From positions 1,774,001 through 1,838,000 of the forward strand of contig NZ_CP014168.1 in NCBI RefSeq assembly GCF_001717955.1: a stretch of 64,000 bases of DNA, read 5' to 3'. Origin of the DNA: Sphingomonas panacis. GTDB taxonomy: Bacteria; Pseudomonadota; Alphaproteobacteria; Sphingomonadales; Sphingomonadaceae. The translations under genes and the position numbers were made by a program. The notes beneath the pieces are model-generated. The model made no database searches and was not told the origin of the DNA. It worked only from the letters and a program-made list of their open reading frames with translations. Positions within the stretch are counted from its first letter, which is position 1. Each line of letters begins with the position of its first letter. Below are positions 9,792 through 18,977 of this stretch, piece by piece.

Positions 9792-10223
9792 TTACCGCTG
9801 CTCGACCACCGCGAGCGACGGGTGATGTTTGTCGAGATGCTTGTGGATGATCTTCAGGTTGCGCGTGTTCGACCGGAACAGCGCATCGGGGATCGCGCCG
9901 ACGAACGGGATCAGCCCGAGCGCGAAGTCGATGCCGACGTTGCCCATCATCCGCGCGATCTGCGTCTTGGACATGCCGAGGTTGCGCGCCTCCCACACCA
10001 TCCACGCGCCCATCGCCGCGCCGACCGCGTCGCCGCCGACCGGGATCAGGTCGAGGATCACGTCGAGGCCAATCTTCCGGTTGATGCCGGGGATGACGAA
10101 CAGCCCTTCGAGCAGGCGCTCCATCGCCTCGATGCGTTTGCGCACGGCGGCGGCGTCGCGGCCGACATAGCCGGCGGCGAAGCCATGGAGCGGTTCGGGC
10201 TTGATGCGGGTTGCCTGGGTCAT
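9792..10223 (-). CDS. DUF4112 domain-containing protein
   Basis: 143 residues. The segment from residue 45 (PGINRKIGLDVILDLIPVGG) through DAVGAAMGAWMVWEARNLG and GLIPFVGAIPDALFRSNTRN is characteristic of DUF4112, small membrane-associated proteins with two glycine-rich hydrophobic segments. No function is established. The gene starts 6 nt after the stop of the solute-binding lipoprotein gene, so the two form a short minus-strand operon. It has no signal peptide. Confidence 0.85.
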   Translation of the reverse strand: MTQATRIKPEPLHGFAAGYVGRDAAAVRKRIEAMERLLEGLFVIPGINRKIGLDVILDLIPVGGDAVGAAMGAWMVWEARNLGMSKTQIARMMGNVGIDFALGLIPFVGAIPDALFRSNTRNLKIIHKHLDKHHPSLAVVEQR

Positions 10224-10229
10224 GTCACC

Positions 10230-11678
10230 TCAATTGGTGTCGGTGCGTAGCCGATTCAACGGATGCCACGCGCGCGGGTTCCCCGCCCACGCCTTGAGCC
10301 GCACCGAAACCAGCGACCAGCGCAGCGGCCGGGCGATCGGCACGAACGCGACATCGGCGGCGAGCGCGGCGTCTGCATCGGCGATGTGGCGCGCGCGCTC
10401 GGCAAGCGTCGGCGCATCGCGCGCGGCGTCGAGCGCGGCCTGCGCGGTGTCGCCGCACGGCTGGCACGCCATCGCCAGATACCAGCGCGCGCTGTCATAC
10501 GGCGCGACGGCATCGACGAGGCGAAGGTCGGCGGGTTCGGCCAGCGCCACCCGTTGCGGGACGATACCGATCCGCACCAGCGCGGCGGCGACATGGCCGT
10601 AGAGGATCGTCGCGCCCGGCCCGGCGGGCACTGCGACGCGCAGGTACAAAGGCAGCGGGTGCATCTGGCGCCATTGCCGCACGCGCTCCGCCGGCGAGAG
10701 GTTGAGCGCGCCGGCCTGCTGCCACGTCGGCACGGCGGGCGGCGCGGCCGAATCGAGCTGTTCGGGCAGGATGCTCAGCGTCGCGGCCCAGCCGGGCGCG
10801 AAGGCGGCGACGATCGCATCACGGTCGATCACCTGCGCGATCGCGGCACGGTTGCCGGGATCGGCGAGGAAGCCGGTGCGATCGGCGATGGCGAGACCGA
10901 ACACCCCCGCCGCCGGATCGACCCGCACCGTGGCGGGCGGGATCGACGCCTGCGCGAGCAGCGGCCAGTCGGCGAAGCTGCCGCCCGTGACGAGATCGGA
11001 GTCCCGATGCTGGAAATGCAGGATCGCCTTCGCCGCGCGCTCGCCGATCAGCCGTACCGAGGCTTGCGGCGGCGGCGCCGTCGCATCTTCGTCGTCGGCG
11101 CGGCTCGGATCAAAGGATGGCCGCAGCATCACGCCGCCCTGCGGGATGGCGCCGGCGCGGAACGGCCCGCTGCCGCCCGGGGGGCGCGCCCGAACGATCG
11201 CGAGTTCGGGCTGGGCGAACAGCTTTAGCAGATCGGGGCGCGGCCGGGTCAGCCGCACCTCGATCACCTCGGGCGTCATCTCGACGATTTCGTGAATCGC
11301 GGTGAGGAACGGGCGGAGCGGGTTGCGCGATGCGGGCGAGAGCTGCCGCTTGAGGATCGCGACGACCTCGGCAGCGGTGACGGGCTTGCCGTCGCTCCAT
11401 GTCGCATCGCGGATTCGGAAGATGTAGCTGCGGCCGTCGTCGAGCACGGTCCAGCGTTCGGCGAGGCCGGGTTCGATCTGCCCGGCCGCGTCGAAGCGCA
11501 CCAGCCCCTGCGCGGCCGAATCGAGCAGCAGCCGGTCGGGCGTGGTGAGGCTCCCGCGCGCCGGATCGGCCAGCGCGGGCGCGCCGCCGATTGCGCTGAC
11601 CACCACCGCGCCCGCATCCGATCGCGAGTCGCACCCGCCGGCAAAGAGCAACAGAACGAGAGGCAGCAGGCGGCGCAT
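10230..11678 (-). CDS. ABC-type peptide/nickel-type solute-binding lipoprotein (SBP_bac_5)
   Basis: 482 residues from the ATG at 11678. The N-terminus MRRLLPLVLLLFAGGCDS is a lipoprotein signal with lipobox AGGC, which fixes this start although the frame is open further upstream. The body fits family 5 solute-binding proteins: LAERWTVLDDGRSYIFRIRD, then WSDGKPVTAAEVVAILKRQL near residue 105, the characteristic region of oligopeptide, dipeptide and nickel binders. No permease or ATPase gene adjoins it, so it is an orphan binding protein or works with components elsewhere. The downstream DUF4112 gene is 6 nt away. The ligand is unknown. Confidence 0.85.
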   Translation of the reverse strand: MRRLLPLVLLLFAGGCDSRSDAGAVVVSAIGGAPALADPARGSLTTPDRLLLDSAAQGLVRFDAAGQIEPGLAERWTVLDDGRSYIFRIRDATWSDGKPVTAAEVVAILKRQLSPASRNPLRPFLTAIHEIVEMTPEVIEVRLTRPRPDLLKLFAQPELAIVRARPPGGSGPFRAGAIPQGGVMLRPSFDPSRADDEDATAPPPQASVRLIGERAAKAILHFQHRDSDLVTGGSFADWPLLAQASIPPATVRVDPAAGVFGLAIADRTGFLADPGNRAAIAQVIDRDAIVAAFAPGWAATLSILPEQLDSAAPPAVPTWQQAGALNLSPAERVRQWRQMHPLPLYLRVAVPAGPGATILYGHVAAALVRIGIVPQRVALAEPADLRLVDAVAPYDSARWYLAMACQPCGDTAQAALDAARDAPTLAERARHIADADAALAADVAFVPIARPLRWSLVSVRLKAWAGNPRAWHPLNRLRTDTN

Positions 11679-12073
11679 CCGGCGTGTCTTGCCACCGCTC
11701 CGCCGCCGCCGCCACCTGTCGCGTGAAAAACCCCTCCGTTTGGTCGCGTTGGGGGCGAAGCATCGCCTCGATACGCGCGGCATCGTCGGCGGCGGCGGGG
11801 TGTGGACGATCGCGCCGGACGCGAGGGCGACGCAGCGCGCGACGCTCTCCCGATCCTGTCGCGCGGCGTGTTCGAAGATCTTGTGAACGGGGACTATTTG
11901 CCACGATACGCCGCCTCCGGCGGCGTCCGTCGCGTGGCGTCCGCCGCGGCCTGAAATTCGCATTCGCGCAACTTACGTGCGTTCTGGCGTACCCCATTGG
12001 CCTGTCCTATTGACAGCGCTGGCCCTGCCGTGCTGGTAGCGCTATCAAATCTAATAGACGACCGGAGTGGGAT
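11679..12073. other. Divergent intergenic region between the solute-binding gene and xylX
   Basis: 395 nt with no convincing gene. Open frames here are continuations of flanking frames without homology or ribosome sites. It holds the xylX promoter and operator at its right end (TTGACA at 12010, operator at 12034) and a small hairpin, GCCGCCTCCGGCGGC, near 11911-11925. The promoter of the minus-strand lipoprotein gene must also lie here, but I cannot place it. Confidence 0.6.
12010..12047 (+). promoter_or_regulatory. xylX promoter and probable XylR operator
   Basis: TTGACA at 12010-12015 is a consensus -35 box. TGGTAGCGCTATCA at 12034-12047 is a 14-bp palindrome with one mismatch (TGATAGCGCTATCA would be perfect), placed where it would cover the -10 region; no good -10 hexamer is visible. 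It matches the sites at 19004 and 24145 and has the GCGCTA core typical of LacI-family operators. Confidence 0.7.
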
Positions 12074-13204
12074 ATGAGGGGCGGAACCGCGATTCAGAAC
12101 AGCTTGCCAGGCGACTGGCAGGCGGGGCGTTTCCTTGGTCGTGTGCAGACCGCGCAAGGCCCAAGTCCGGTGCTGGTCATCGGCGGCGAGCTGTTCGACA
12201 TGTCCAGCGTCGCGCCAACCGTGTCTGCGCTGGTCGAAGCGGGGGATTTCTCGGGCGCGGGCGGCGTATCGCTCGGTGCGCTCGACCATGCCGATGTGAC
12301 CGTCATCAGCCCGGTCGATCTGCAATGCGTCAAGGCGTGCGGCGTCACCTTCGCCGTGTCGGCGGTCGAGCGCGTGATCGAAGAGCGCGCGCGTGGTGAC
12401 TGGGCCGCTGCCGGTGCGATCCGCGACAGCCTCGAAGCGCGCGTCGGCGGCTCGATCCGCTCGGTCAAGCCCGGCTCGGACGAAGCCGCCGAACTCAAGG
12501 CGGCGCTGGTCGAGGCGGGCCTGTGGTCGCAATATCTCGAAGTCGCGATCGGCCCCGACGCCGAGGTGTTCACCAAGGCGCCGGTGCTCTCCACCGTCGG
12601 CGCCGGCGCCGAGATCGGCATTCGCTCCGATTCGAGCTGGAACAATCCCGAGCCCGAGATCGCGCTGCTCGTCGACAGCAAGGGCCAGGCGGTCGGCGCG
12701 TGCCTCGGCAACGACGTCAATTTGCGCGATTTCGAGGGGCGCTCGGCGCTGCTGCTCGGCAAGGCCAAGGACAATAATGCATCGTGCTCGCTCGGGCCGT
12801 TCGTGCGGCTGTTCGACGACAGCTTCACGATCGACGACGTGCGCAAGGCCGAGGTTCGCCTCACCATCGAAGGCGAGGACAATTACCGCCTCGAAGGCGC
12901 GAGCAACATGGCCGAGATCAGCCGCGACCCGCTCGACCTCGTCAAGCAGACGCTGAGCGAGCATCAATATCCCGACGGCTTCGTGCTGTTCCTCGGCACG
13001 CTGTTCGCGCCCGTGCAGGACCGTGACGAGCCGGGGCGGGGCTTCACCCACAAGGTCGGCGATACGGTGCGGATCGAAAGCGAGCGCTTGGGCGAACTGG
13101 TCAACCGCGTGGTCTATTCGCGCGACGCCGCGCCGTGGGAAACCGGCATCGGCGCGTTCATTACCAACCTCGCCTCGCGCGGCCTGCTCGGCGGCGCAGC
13201 GTGA
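12074..13204 (+). CDS. xylX: 2-keto-3-deoxy-D-xylonate dehydratase XylX (FAH family)
   Basis: 376 residues. A fumarylacetoacetate-hydrolase-fold enzyme closely resembling Caulobacter XylX over its length: CVKACGVTFAVSAVERVIEE, LWSQYLEVAIGPDAEVFTK, WNNPEPEI, CLGNDVNLRDFEGRSALLLG, KAKDNNASC and LFLGTLFAPVQDRD. In the Weimberg pathway XylX dehydrates 2-keto-3-deoxyxylonate to alpha-ketoglutarate semialdehyde. Metal-binding acidic residues expected for the fold lie in the NNPEPE and GNDVNLRD segments. The ATG follows GGAGTGG. Its stop overlaps the GTG start of xylB, so the two are translationally coupled. Probably repressed by XylR through the operator 27 nt upstream of the start codon. Specificity is inferred from recall of the Caulobacter protein. 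Confidence 0.88.
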   Translation: MRGGTAIQNSLPGDWQAGRFLGRVQTAQGPSPVLVIGGELFDMSSVAPTVSALVEAGDFSGAGGVSLGALDHADVTVISPVDLQCVKACGVTFAVSAVERVIEERARGDWAAAGAIRDSLEARVGGSIRSVKPGSDEAAELKAALVEAGLWSQYLEVAIGPDAEVFTKAPVLSTVGAGAEIGIRSDSSWNNPEPEIALLVDSKGQAVGACLGNDVNLRDFEGRSALLLGKAKDNNASCSLGPFVRLFDDSFTIDDVRKAEVRLTIEGEDNYRLEGASNMAEISRDPLDLVKQTLSEHQYPDGFVLFLGTLFAPVQDRDEPGRGFTHKVGDTVRIESERLGELVNRVVYSRDAAPWETGIGAFITNLASRGLLGGAA

Positions 13205-13971
13205 GCATAGCCCTGCTTCCTGCCGAAGACCGCGCCGTCTATCCGAGCCTCAAGGGCAAGCGCGTCTTGGTGACCGGCGGCGCGACCGGCATCGGCGCCG
13301 GTCTGGTCGAAGCCTTCGCCCGCGCCGGCGCGCGTGTCGCCTTTCTCGACATCAATGCCGAGGCGGGCGCGGCGCACGCGGCGCAGTTCGAGGGCGCGAT
13401 CTTCAGGCCGTGCGACCTGCGCGATCTGGCTTTGCTCAAAACGACGATCGACTCGATCGACGCCGAGTTCGGCGGCATCGACGTTCTCATCAACAACGCC
13501 GCCAGCGACGACCGCCACACGATCGACGAGATCACGCCCGAATATTGGGACGAGCGGATGGCGACCAATCTGCGCCACCTGCTGTTCGCCGCGCAGGCGG
13601 TGGTGCCCGGCATGCGCGCGCGTGGCGGCGGGGTGATCCTCAACTTCGGGTCGATCTCCTGGCACCTCGGCCTGCCCGAATTGCTGCTGTACGAGACCGC
13701 CAAGGCCGGCATCGAAGGCATGACCCGCGCGATGGCGCGCGACTTCGGCCGCGACAACATCCGCGTCTCGACGATCGTGCCCGGCAACGTCCAGACGCCG
13801 CGCCAGGAAAAATGGTACACGCCCGAGGGCGAGGCCGAGATCGTCGCCGCACAATGCCTCGACGGGCGAATCCAGCCCGCCGATGTGGCCGCGCTGGTGC
13901 TGTTCCTGGCGTCGGACGATGCGCGTATGTGTACCGGCCACGATTATTTCATCGATGCCGGCTGGCGCTGA
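13201..13971 (+). CDS. xylB: D-xylose 1-dehydrogenase XylB (SDR family)
   Basis: 256 residues from a GTG at 13201 that overlaps the xylX stop (GTGA). The sequence is strikingly like Caulobacter XylB: YPSLKGKRVLVTGGATGIGA, NNAASDDRH, YWDERMATNLRH, NFGSISWHLGLPE, YETAKAGIEGMTRA, VPGNVQTPRQEKWYTPEGEA and CTGHDYFIDAGWR at the end. Cofactor motif GGATGIG and catalytic Ser/Tyr/Lys (SISWH, YETAK) are intact. XylB oxidises D-xylose to xylonolactone with NAD+, the first Weimberg step. Second gene of the xylXB-xylE unit. The lactonase, xylonate dehydratase and semialdehyde dehydrogenase (xylC, xylD, xylA) are not in this window. Confidence 0.9.
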   Translation: MSIALLPAEDRAVYPSLKGKRVLVTGGATGIGAGLVEAFARAGARVAFLDINAEAGAAHAAQFEGAIFRPCDLRDLALLKTTIDSIDAEFGGIDVLINNAASDDRHTIDEITPEYWDERMATNLRHLLFAAQAVVPGMRARGGGVILNFGSISWHLGLPELLLYETAKAGIEGMTRAMARDFGRDNIRVSTIVPGNVQTPRQEKWYTPEGEAEIVAAQCLDGRIQPADVAALVLFLASDDARMCTGHDYFIDAGWR

Positions 13972-14035
13972 TCGAATAAGCACGACACGATATTGGGTGG
14001 GACGACGCCGATACCGGCGCAACAAGGAGCAGGGT

Positions 14036-15460
14036 GTGACAGGTTCGGCGACATTATCTCCCGACCAGAAGCTGAACATGGGCTTTATCGCCATGATCGT
14101 CGCGGTGGCGACGATCGGCGGCTTCATGTTCGGTTATGATTCGGGTGTCATTAACGGCACGCAGAAGGGGCTGGAGGCCGCGTTCGATCTCGGCAAACTC
14201 GGCCTCGGCATCAATGTCGGCGCGATCCTGATCGGATCGTCGATCGGCGCGTTCATCGCCGGGCGCCTCGCCGACCGGATCGGCCGGCGCAGCGTGATGA
14301 TGCTCGCCGCCGTGCTGTTCCTCATCAGCGCGTTGCTCGCCGGTGCCGCCGGCAGTTCGCTGGTGTTCATCCTCGCGCGCATCATGGGCGGGCTCGGCGT
14401 GGGCGCGGCCAGCGTCATCTCGCCGGTGTACATTTCGGAAGTCACGCCGGCGGCGATTCGCGGGCGGCTGTCGAGCGTGCAGCAGGTGATGATCATCACC
14501 GGCCTCACCGGCGCGTTCGTCGCCAATTACGCGCTGGCGCGCTTCGCTGGCGGATCGACCGCCGATTTCTGGTTCGGGTTTTCGGCTTGGCGCTGGATGT
14601 TCTGGCTCCAGGCGATCCCTGCCGCGATCTACCTCGTCGCTCTGTTCTTTATCCCCGAAAGCCCGCGCTTCCTCGTCACCAAGGGCCGCGATGAAGACGC
14701 GCGGGTCGTGCTGACCCGGCTGCTCGGCAGCAATGAGGCCGACCGCAAGGTGCTGGAGATTCGCGGCAGCCTCGCCGCCGATCACCACAAGCCCAAGCTG
14801 TCCGATCTGATCGACAAGACCACCGGTAAGATCCGTCCGATCCTGTGGGCCGGTATCGGTCTCGCGGTGTTCCAGCAGCTCGTCGGCATCAACGTCGTGT
14901 TCTATTACGGCGCGACTTTGTGGGAAGCGGTCGGTTTCTCCGAAAACGACGCGCTGATGACCAACATCCTGTCCGGCGTGCTCTCGATCGGCGCGTGTTT
15001 CGCGGCGCTGGCGCTGGTCGACAAGGTCGGCCGCAAGCCGCTGCTGCTGATCGGCTCGGCTGGCATGACGGTGACTCTCGCCACCGTCGCCTGGGCGTTC
15101 TCGACTGCGGTGACCGGCGCCGACGGTGCCGTCTCGCTGCCCGGCCACAATGGCGTGATCGCATTGGTCGCGGCCAACCTCTACACGATCTCGTTCAACA
15201 TGAGCTGGGGCCCGATCATGTGGGTGATGCTCGGCGAGATGTTCCCGAACCAGATTCGCGGTTCGGGCCTCGCGGTGGCTGGCTTCGCGCAGTGGATCGC
15301 CAACGCGGCGATTTCGGTGAGCTTCCCCACGCTCGCCAAGTCGCCGGGCCTCGCGCTGACCTACACCGGCTATGCCGTGTTCGCGGCGATCTCGTTCTTC
15401 TTCGTCCAGAAGATGGTCAAGGAAACGCGCGGCCGCGAACTCGAAGCGATGGAGGGATAA
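14036..15460 (+). CDS. xylE: MFS sugar:proton symporter XylE-like
   Basis: 474 residues from a GTG at 14036 preceded by AAGGAG; the frame is open further upstream but without homology. Twelve hydrophobic segments. Sugar-porter signatures: GYDSGVINGTQKG in helix 1, GRLADRIGRRS in loop 2-3, PVYISEVTPAAIRGRLSS, PESPRFLVTKGRDEDA, FQQLVGINVVFYYG, and SWGPIMWVMLGEMFPNQIRG. These match the proton-coupled xylose/arabinose/glucose family. Third gene in the xylose unit, 64 nt after xylB, and followed by a strong terminator at 15560. Xylose is the likely substrate from context; related hexoses cannot be excluded. Confidence 0.9.
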   Translation: MTGSATLSPDQKLNMGFIAMIVAVATIGGFMFGYDSGVINGTQKGLEAAFDLGKLGLGINVGAILIGSSIGAFIAGRLADRIGRRSVMMLAAVLFLISALLAGAAGSSLVFILARIMGGLGVGAASVISPVYISEVTPAAIRGRLSSVQQVMIITGLTGAFVANYALARFAGGSTADFWFGFSAWRWMFWLQAIPAAIYLVALFFIPESPRFLVTKGRDEDARVVLTRLLGSNEADRKVLEIRGSLAADHHKPKLSDLIDKTTGKIRPILWAGIGLAVFQQLVGINVVFYYGATLWEAVGFSENDALMTNILSGVLSIGACFAALALVDKVGRKPLLLIGSAGMTVTLATVAWAFSTAVTGADGAVSLPGHNGVIALVAANLYTISFNMSWGPIMWVMLGEMFPNQIRGSGLAVAGFAQWIANAAISVSFPTLAKSPGLALTYTGYAVFAAISFFFVQKMVKETRGRELEAMEG

Positions 15461-15559
15461 GGCTGCCACCGGCGCCGGCGGGATGCGAGTCATCTCGTCG
15501 GTGCCGGTTCGCGGTGTATCCCGCCGCTTAAAGCGCGTCTTCGCGAATGGATGTGATGA

Positions 15560-15600
15560 ACCGCCCTTCCGGCCTGTTTCGGAAGGGCGGTATTTTTTTT
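15560..15600 (+). terminator. Intrinsic terminator of the xylXBE operon
   Basis: ACCGCCCTTCCG (15560-15571) pairs perfectly with CGGAAGGGCGGT (15580-15591) across an 8-nt loop, followed by A and nine Ts. It is a textbook rho-independent terminator 100 nt after the xylE stop, facing the convergent xylR gene. Confidence 0.93.
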
Positions 15601-15647
15601 GCCTGCCTCAAGCAGGCTGGTCGACGCCGAAACGCTTCGGGCGGAGC

Positions 15648-16745
15648 TTACTGGGTTTCGTGCGCGCGCACGCCGCGCCGGGCCGCCGGGCGGCGGCGCG
15701 GCGCAGCGTCGGACTGCCGCCGGATCAACTCATAGTCTGCGACGAGATGCGCGCCCGAAACGTTCCCCTCGCTCGCCTTGCGCGCGCGGATTTCGCGCAC
15801 CAGCATGTCGATCGCCATTCGCGACATGTCGATGACGGGCTGGCGGATCGTGGTCAGTTCGGGCCAGATCGTCGTCGCCAGCGCGGTATCGTCGAACCCG
15901 CACACCGTCAGATCGCCCGGCACGTCGAGTCCGCGCCGGTGCGCGATCGCCACCGCCGCCGCCGCCATGTCGTCGTTCGATGCGAAGATCGCCGACGGCG
16001 GATCGGTGAGTTCGAGCAGCTGGTCGGCGGCGTCGAGGCCCGAGCGATAGGTGAACAGCCCCTCGGCGATCAACTCGGGCGCTTCGGGCAGCTTCATGTC
16101 GATGAGCGCGGCGCGATAACCTTCGAGCCGCTCGGCGCTCGCGGTCAAATTCGGGTTGCCGGTGATGAAGCCGATCCGGTGATGGCCGAGCGCGCCAAGA
16201 TGGCGAGTCATGTCATAGGCGGCCTGGCGATCGTCGATGCTGACCGACATCGCCCAGTCCGGCGCATGGCTGGTCGCCACGGCCACCACCGGGAGATCGG
16301 TCGCCTCGAGCGCGCTCAGCACCGAGGCCGAGTCGCTGAGCGGGGGCGGCAGCACGATGCCGTCGACTCGTCCGCGCAGCAGATGCTCGATCGCGGACTG
16401 TTCGCTACGGTCGTCGTCGCATTTCTCGACGACGATCTGCACGTTGCTGCGGCTCGCCTGATCGAGACTGCCGACCAGAAACGCGCTCAGATAGGCGAAG
16501 CTCGGGTTGGAATGGAGCAGGCCGATGCGGATCTCGTCGCCGCCCGCCAGCGTCCGCGCCGCGGCGCTGGGGCGATAGTTGAGCGCGGCGATCGCTTCCT
16601 CGACGCGGCGGCGCGTTTCGTCGCGCACGTTCGCCTCGTGGTTGATGACCCTGCTCACCGTCATCGGCGACACGCCAGCCTGTGCCGCAACATCGTTGAT
16701 TGTCGGCACGTTGCGCTGGCGCCGGAGGCCGCGGGGTTCCCTCAA
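15648..16745 (-). CDS. xylR: LacI-family regulator, probable XylR
   Basis: 365 residues from a TTG at 16745 (AAAGG upstream); an ATG at 16793 in the same frame is the alternative start. The LacI helix-turn-helix is TINDVAAQAGVSPMTVSRVI, followed by the hinge RPSAAARTLAGG and a periplasmic-binding-protein-like sensor domain (FITGNPNLTASAERLEGYRA, AIFASNDDMAAAAVAIAHRR, LTTIRQPVIDMSRMA). The convergent position beside xylXBE is the Caulobacter xylR arrangement in all but detail, and three matching palindromes in the island (12034, 19004, 24145) are plausible targets. Inducer inferred to be xylose or a related product. No copy of the palindrome lies at its own start, so autoregulation is not evident. 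It shares the strand of the GH67 gene upstream. Confidence 0.85.
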   Translation of the reverse strand: MREPRGLRRQRNVPTINDVAAQAGVSPMTVSRVINHEANVRDETRRRVEEAIAALNYRPSAAARTLAGGDEIRIGLLHSNPSFAYLSAFLVGSLDQASRSNVQIVVEKCDDDRSEQSAIEHLLRGRVDGIVLPPPLSDSASVLSALEATDLPVVAVATSHAPDWAMSVSIDDRQAAYDMTRHLGALGHHRIGFITGNPNLTASAERLEGYRAALIDMKLPEAPELIAEGLFTYRSGLDAADQLLELTDPPSAIFASNDDMAAAAVAIAHRRGLDVPGDLTVCGFDDTALATTIWPELTTIRQPVIDMSRMAIDMLVREIRARKASEGNVSGAHLVADYELIRRQSDAAPRRRPAARRGVRAHETQ

Positions 16746-16865
16746 TGCAATACCTTTCGCAGACCAGTTTACGCACCCGCGAACAATGTGCAAGCTCGGG
16801 AAGGTCGCGGCTTCCTAACCCGGATCACCGCCGGGCGGCAAAGATTGCCCCCGCGCGATGGCGGC

Positions 16866-18953
16866 TCATTTGCCCTGTCCGGGGGCAAATGGGAACGTCT
16901 GGTTTTTGTACCAGCCAAGATCATGTTCGGGCGCTGCCTCGCCCGCCGGCAGCGGCAGATGATTGAGCGACATCCAATAAGCAAGGCTCGCGTCGCGCCA
17001 CCAGCGCGCCTCGCGCTGCTGGATGGCGAGATAGGTCGCGGTCTTCTGCCAGCGCTCGGCATCGACCAGCGGCTTCAGCCCGTCCCAGCGCGTGCGCATG
17101 CCGGTGACATAGTCGATACCGCGATCGTAATGCGCGATCATCTCGGCCCAGAGCGTGCGGCCCGATGCCATCTTCCGGTCCCATGCGACATGGTGGAACC
17201 ACAGCAGGTCGCGTTCGGGCGTGAGCTTGGGATCGGCGAAGATCTTCGCGACCGGCGGCGCATATTGCGCGACCGCGTCGCTGCCGGTGGCGGTGCGGTC
17301 GAACCCGATGCCCCTCGCGTCGGCTTGATTGTAATAGACCGGGTTCCATTCGGGGCGCTTGAGATCGGCGATCCACGGCGCTGGCCCGTAATGGCCCGAC
17401 GTGCTCATCTGGTGGGCGAGGCCGAGCGGAGTCATGTAATCGACCACCGCTTCGCGCGATCCCTGCATCATCGCCACGCTGGTATCGACGACTTTGGGAT
17501 CGGTGCCGAGCGTCTGCTCGGCCCATTCGCGCGCGATCCCTTCCGACGGCAGCGACGGGTCCCACGCCAGCCGCCCGAATGCATACCAATTCGCCTGGTT
17601 GAAGGTCGATCCCGACCAGTCGCGGTCGCGCCCGATATTGGCGACCCCGGCGATGCCGGTGAGCTTATGCCCCTCGATCGACCCGTCGATCACGCGCGCG
17701 ACGGTCGAGCCGGGGCCGCGCTCATACGTGTCGGCGTCGAGCGTTTCTTTGAACATCGGCGCGAGATAGGCGAGGTGAGTCGCGAAGCCGAGATATTCCT
17801 TGGTGATCTGGAATTCCATCATCAGCGGCGTCTTCGGCATCGCGCCGAACAGCGGATGGAACGGTTCACGCGGCTGGAAATCGATCGCGCCGTTCTTCAC
17901 CTGCAGGATCACGTTGTTCGCGAAGGTGCCGTCGAGCGGCTTGAACTCGCTATACGCCTGCTTGGCGCGGTCCTCGGCGTTGGTCTCGGCATAGACGAAG
18001 GCGCGCCACATCACGATGCCGCCGTGCGGCGCGACCGCCGCCGCCATCATGTTGGCGCCGTCGGCGTGACTGCGGTGGTAATCGCGCGGGCCGGGCTGGC
18101 CCTCGCTGTTCGCCTTGACCAGAAAGCCGCCGAAATCGGGGATGGCGCGGTAGATTTCGTCGGCCTTGGCCTTCCACCACGCCGCGACCTGCGGATCAAG
18201 CGGATCGGCCGTCTTCAGCCCGCCGATCTCGATCGGCGCGGAGAAGCGCGCCGACAGATACACTTTGATGCCATAGGGTCGGAAGATGTCGGCGAGCGCC
18301 GCCGCCTTGGCGATATACGGCGCCGTCAGGCTGTCCGGCTTGGCGTTGACGTTGTTGAGGACGGTGCCGTTGATGCCGATCGACGCGTTGGCGCGCGCAT
18401 AATCGACGTAGCGCGGATCGCGGAAATCGGGGAGTGTCCACCAGTCCCACAAGGATTGCCCGGCGTAGCCACGCTCGACCGAACCGTCGAGATTGTCCCA
18501 ATGATCGAGCATGCGCAGTTTGATGCGCGGCGCTGAGGTGAGGGTAGCGGTGTCGACATTGCCGCCGGTGCGCGCGTGGCGGATCAGCGCGAACGCGCCG
18601 TAGAGGATCGCCACATCGCTGTTGCCGGTGACGAGCGTGACGGCGCGGCCGCCGAGTCGCACCTGCCGCACCGCATAGCCTTCGTCCCCGAGCGCGCCGA
18701 GCTTCAGCCCGAGCGCGCTGACCTCTGGCGCGGTGGCACGCTCCAGCACGATCGGGCGCGTGGTACGCGGCAATCCGCGCCGCAATTCGGCCGCGGCGGC
18801 AGCGAGCGTCGGCGAGGTGTGTGGAATCGAAACCGCCGAGCCGCCGGGCTGTCCATAGCGCAGCCACAAATCATAGCCGTCTTCGGCCTGCGCCGCGCCG
18901 GTGGTCATACCAAATAAAGCGATTCCCGCGCACAGCGTCCGTACGAGTTTCAC
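16866..18953 (-). CDS. GH67 alpha-glucuronidase
   Basis: 695 residues from a GTG at 18953 behind AGGAGAGG; the signal peptide VKLVRTLCAGIALFGMTTGAAQA follows. The whole length fits GH67: SAPRIKLRMLDHWDNLDGSV, GINGTVLNNVNA, KVYLSARFSAP, GGFLVKANSEGQPGP, IDFQPREPFHPLFG, EFQITKEYLGF and HHVAWDRKM near the end. Glu284, Asp358 and Glu386 sit at the spacing expected for the acid/base residues of known GH67 enzymes. These enzymes remove (4-O-methyl-)glucuronic acid from the ends of xylo-oligosaccharides, probably in the periplasm here. It diverges from the GH3 gene across an operator at 19004, and xylR lies downstream on the same strand, so it can supply glucuronate to the exuT/manD branch and xylose chains to GH3 and xylXB. 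Confidence 0.92.
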   Translation of the reverse strand: MKLVRTLCAGIALFGMTTGAAQAEDGYDLWLRYGQPGGSAVSIPHTSPTLAAAAAELRRGLPRTTRPIVLERATAPEVSALGLKLGALGDEGYAVRQVRLGGRAVTLVTGNSDVAILYGAFALIRHARTGGNVDTATLTSAPRIKLRMLDHWDNLDGSVERGYAGQSLWDWWTLPDFRDPRYVDYARANASIGINGTVLNNVNAKPDSLTAPYIAKAAALADIFRPYGIKVYLSARFSAPIEIGGLKTADPLDPQVAAWWKAKADEIYRAIPDFGGFLVKANSEGQPGPRDYHRSHADGANMMAAAVAPHGGIVMWRAFVYAETNAEDRAKQAYSEFKPLDGTFANNVILQVKNGAIDFQPREPFHPLFGAMPKTPLMMEFQITKEYLGFATHLAYLAPMFKETLDADTYERGPGSTVARVIDGSIEGHKLTGIAGVANIGRDRDWSGSTFNQANWYAFGRLAWDPSLPSEGIAREWAEQTLGTDPKVVDTSVAMMQGSREAVVDYMTPLGLAHQMSTSGHYGPAPWIADLKRPEWNPVYYNQADARGIGFDRTATGSDAVAQYAPPVAKIFADPKLTPERDLLWFHHVAWDRKMASGRTLWAEMIAHYDRGIDYVTGMRTRWDGLKPLVDAERWQKTATYLAIQQREARWWRDASLAYWMSLNHLPLPAGEAAPEHDLGWYKNQTFPFAPGQGK

Positions 18954-18977
18954 AAGCCTCTCCTGCGGTTCACGCCA

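Noticed and set aside
16865..16890. GC hairpin near the GH67 3' end as a terminator
   Set aside because: It lies inside the last codons of GH67, has a mismatched stem and no T-tract, and xylR follows on the same strand.
15372..18536. A 1054-codon plus-strand open frame opposite xylR and GH67
   Set aside because: It runs antisense to two well-supported genes, crosses a perfect terminator and a gene boundary, and shows no domain.
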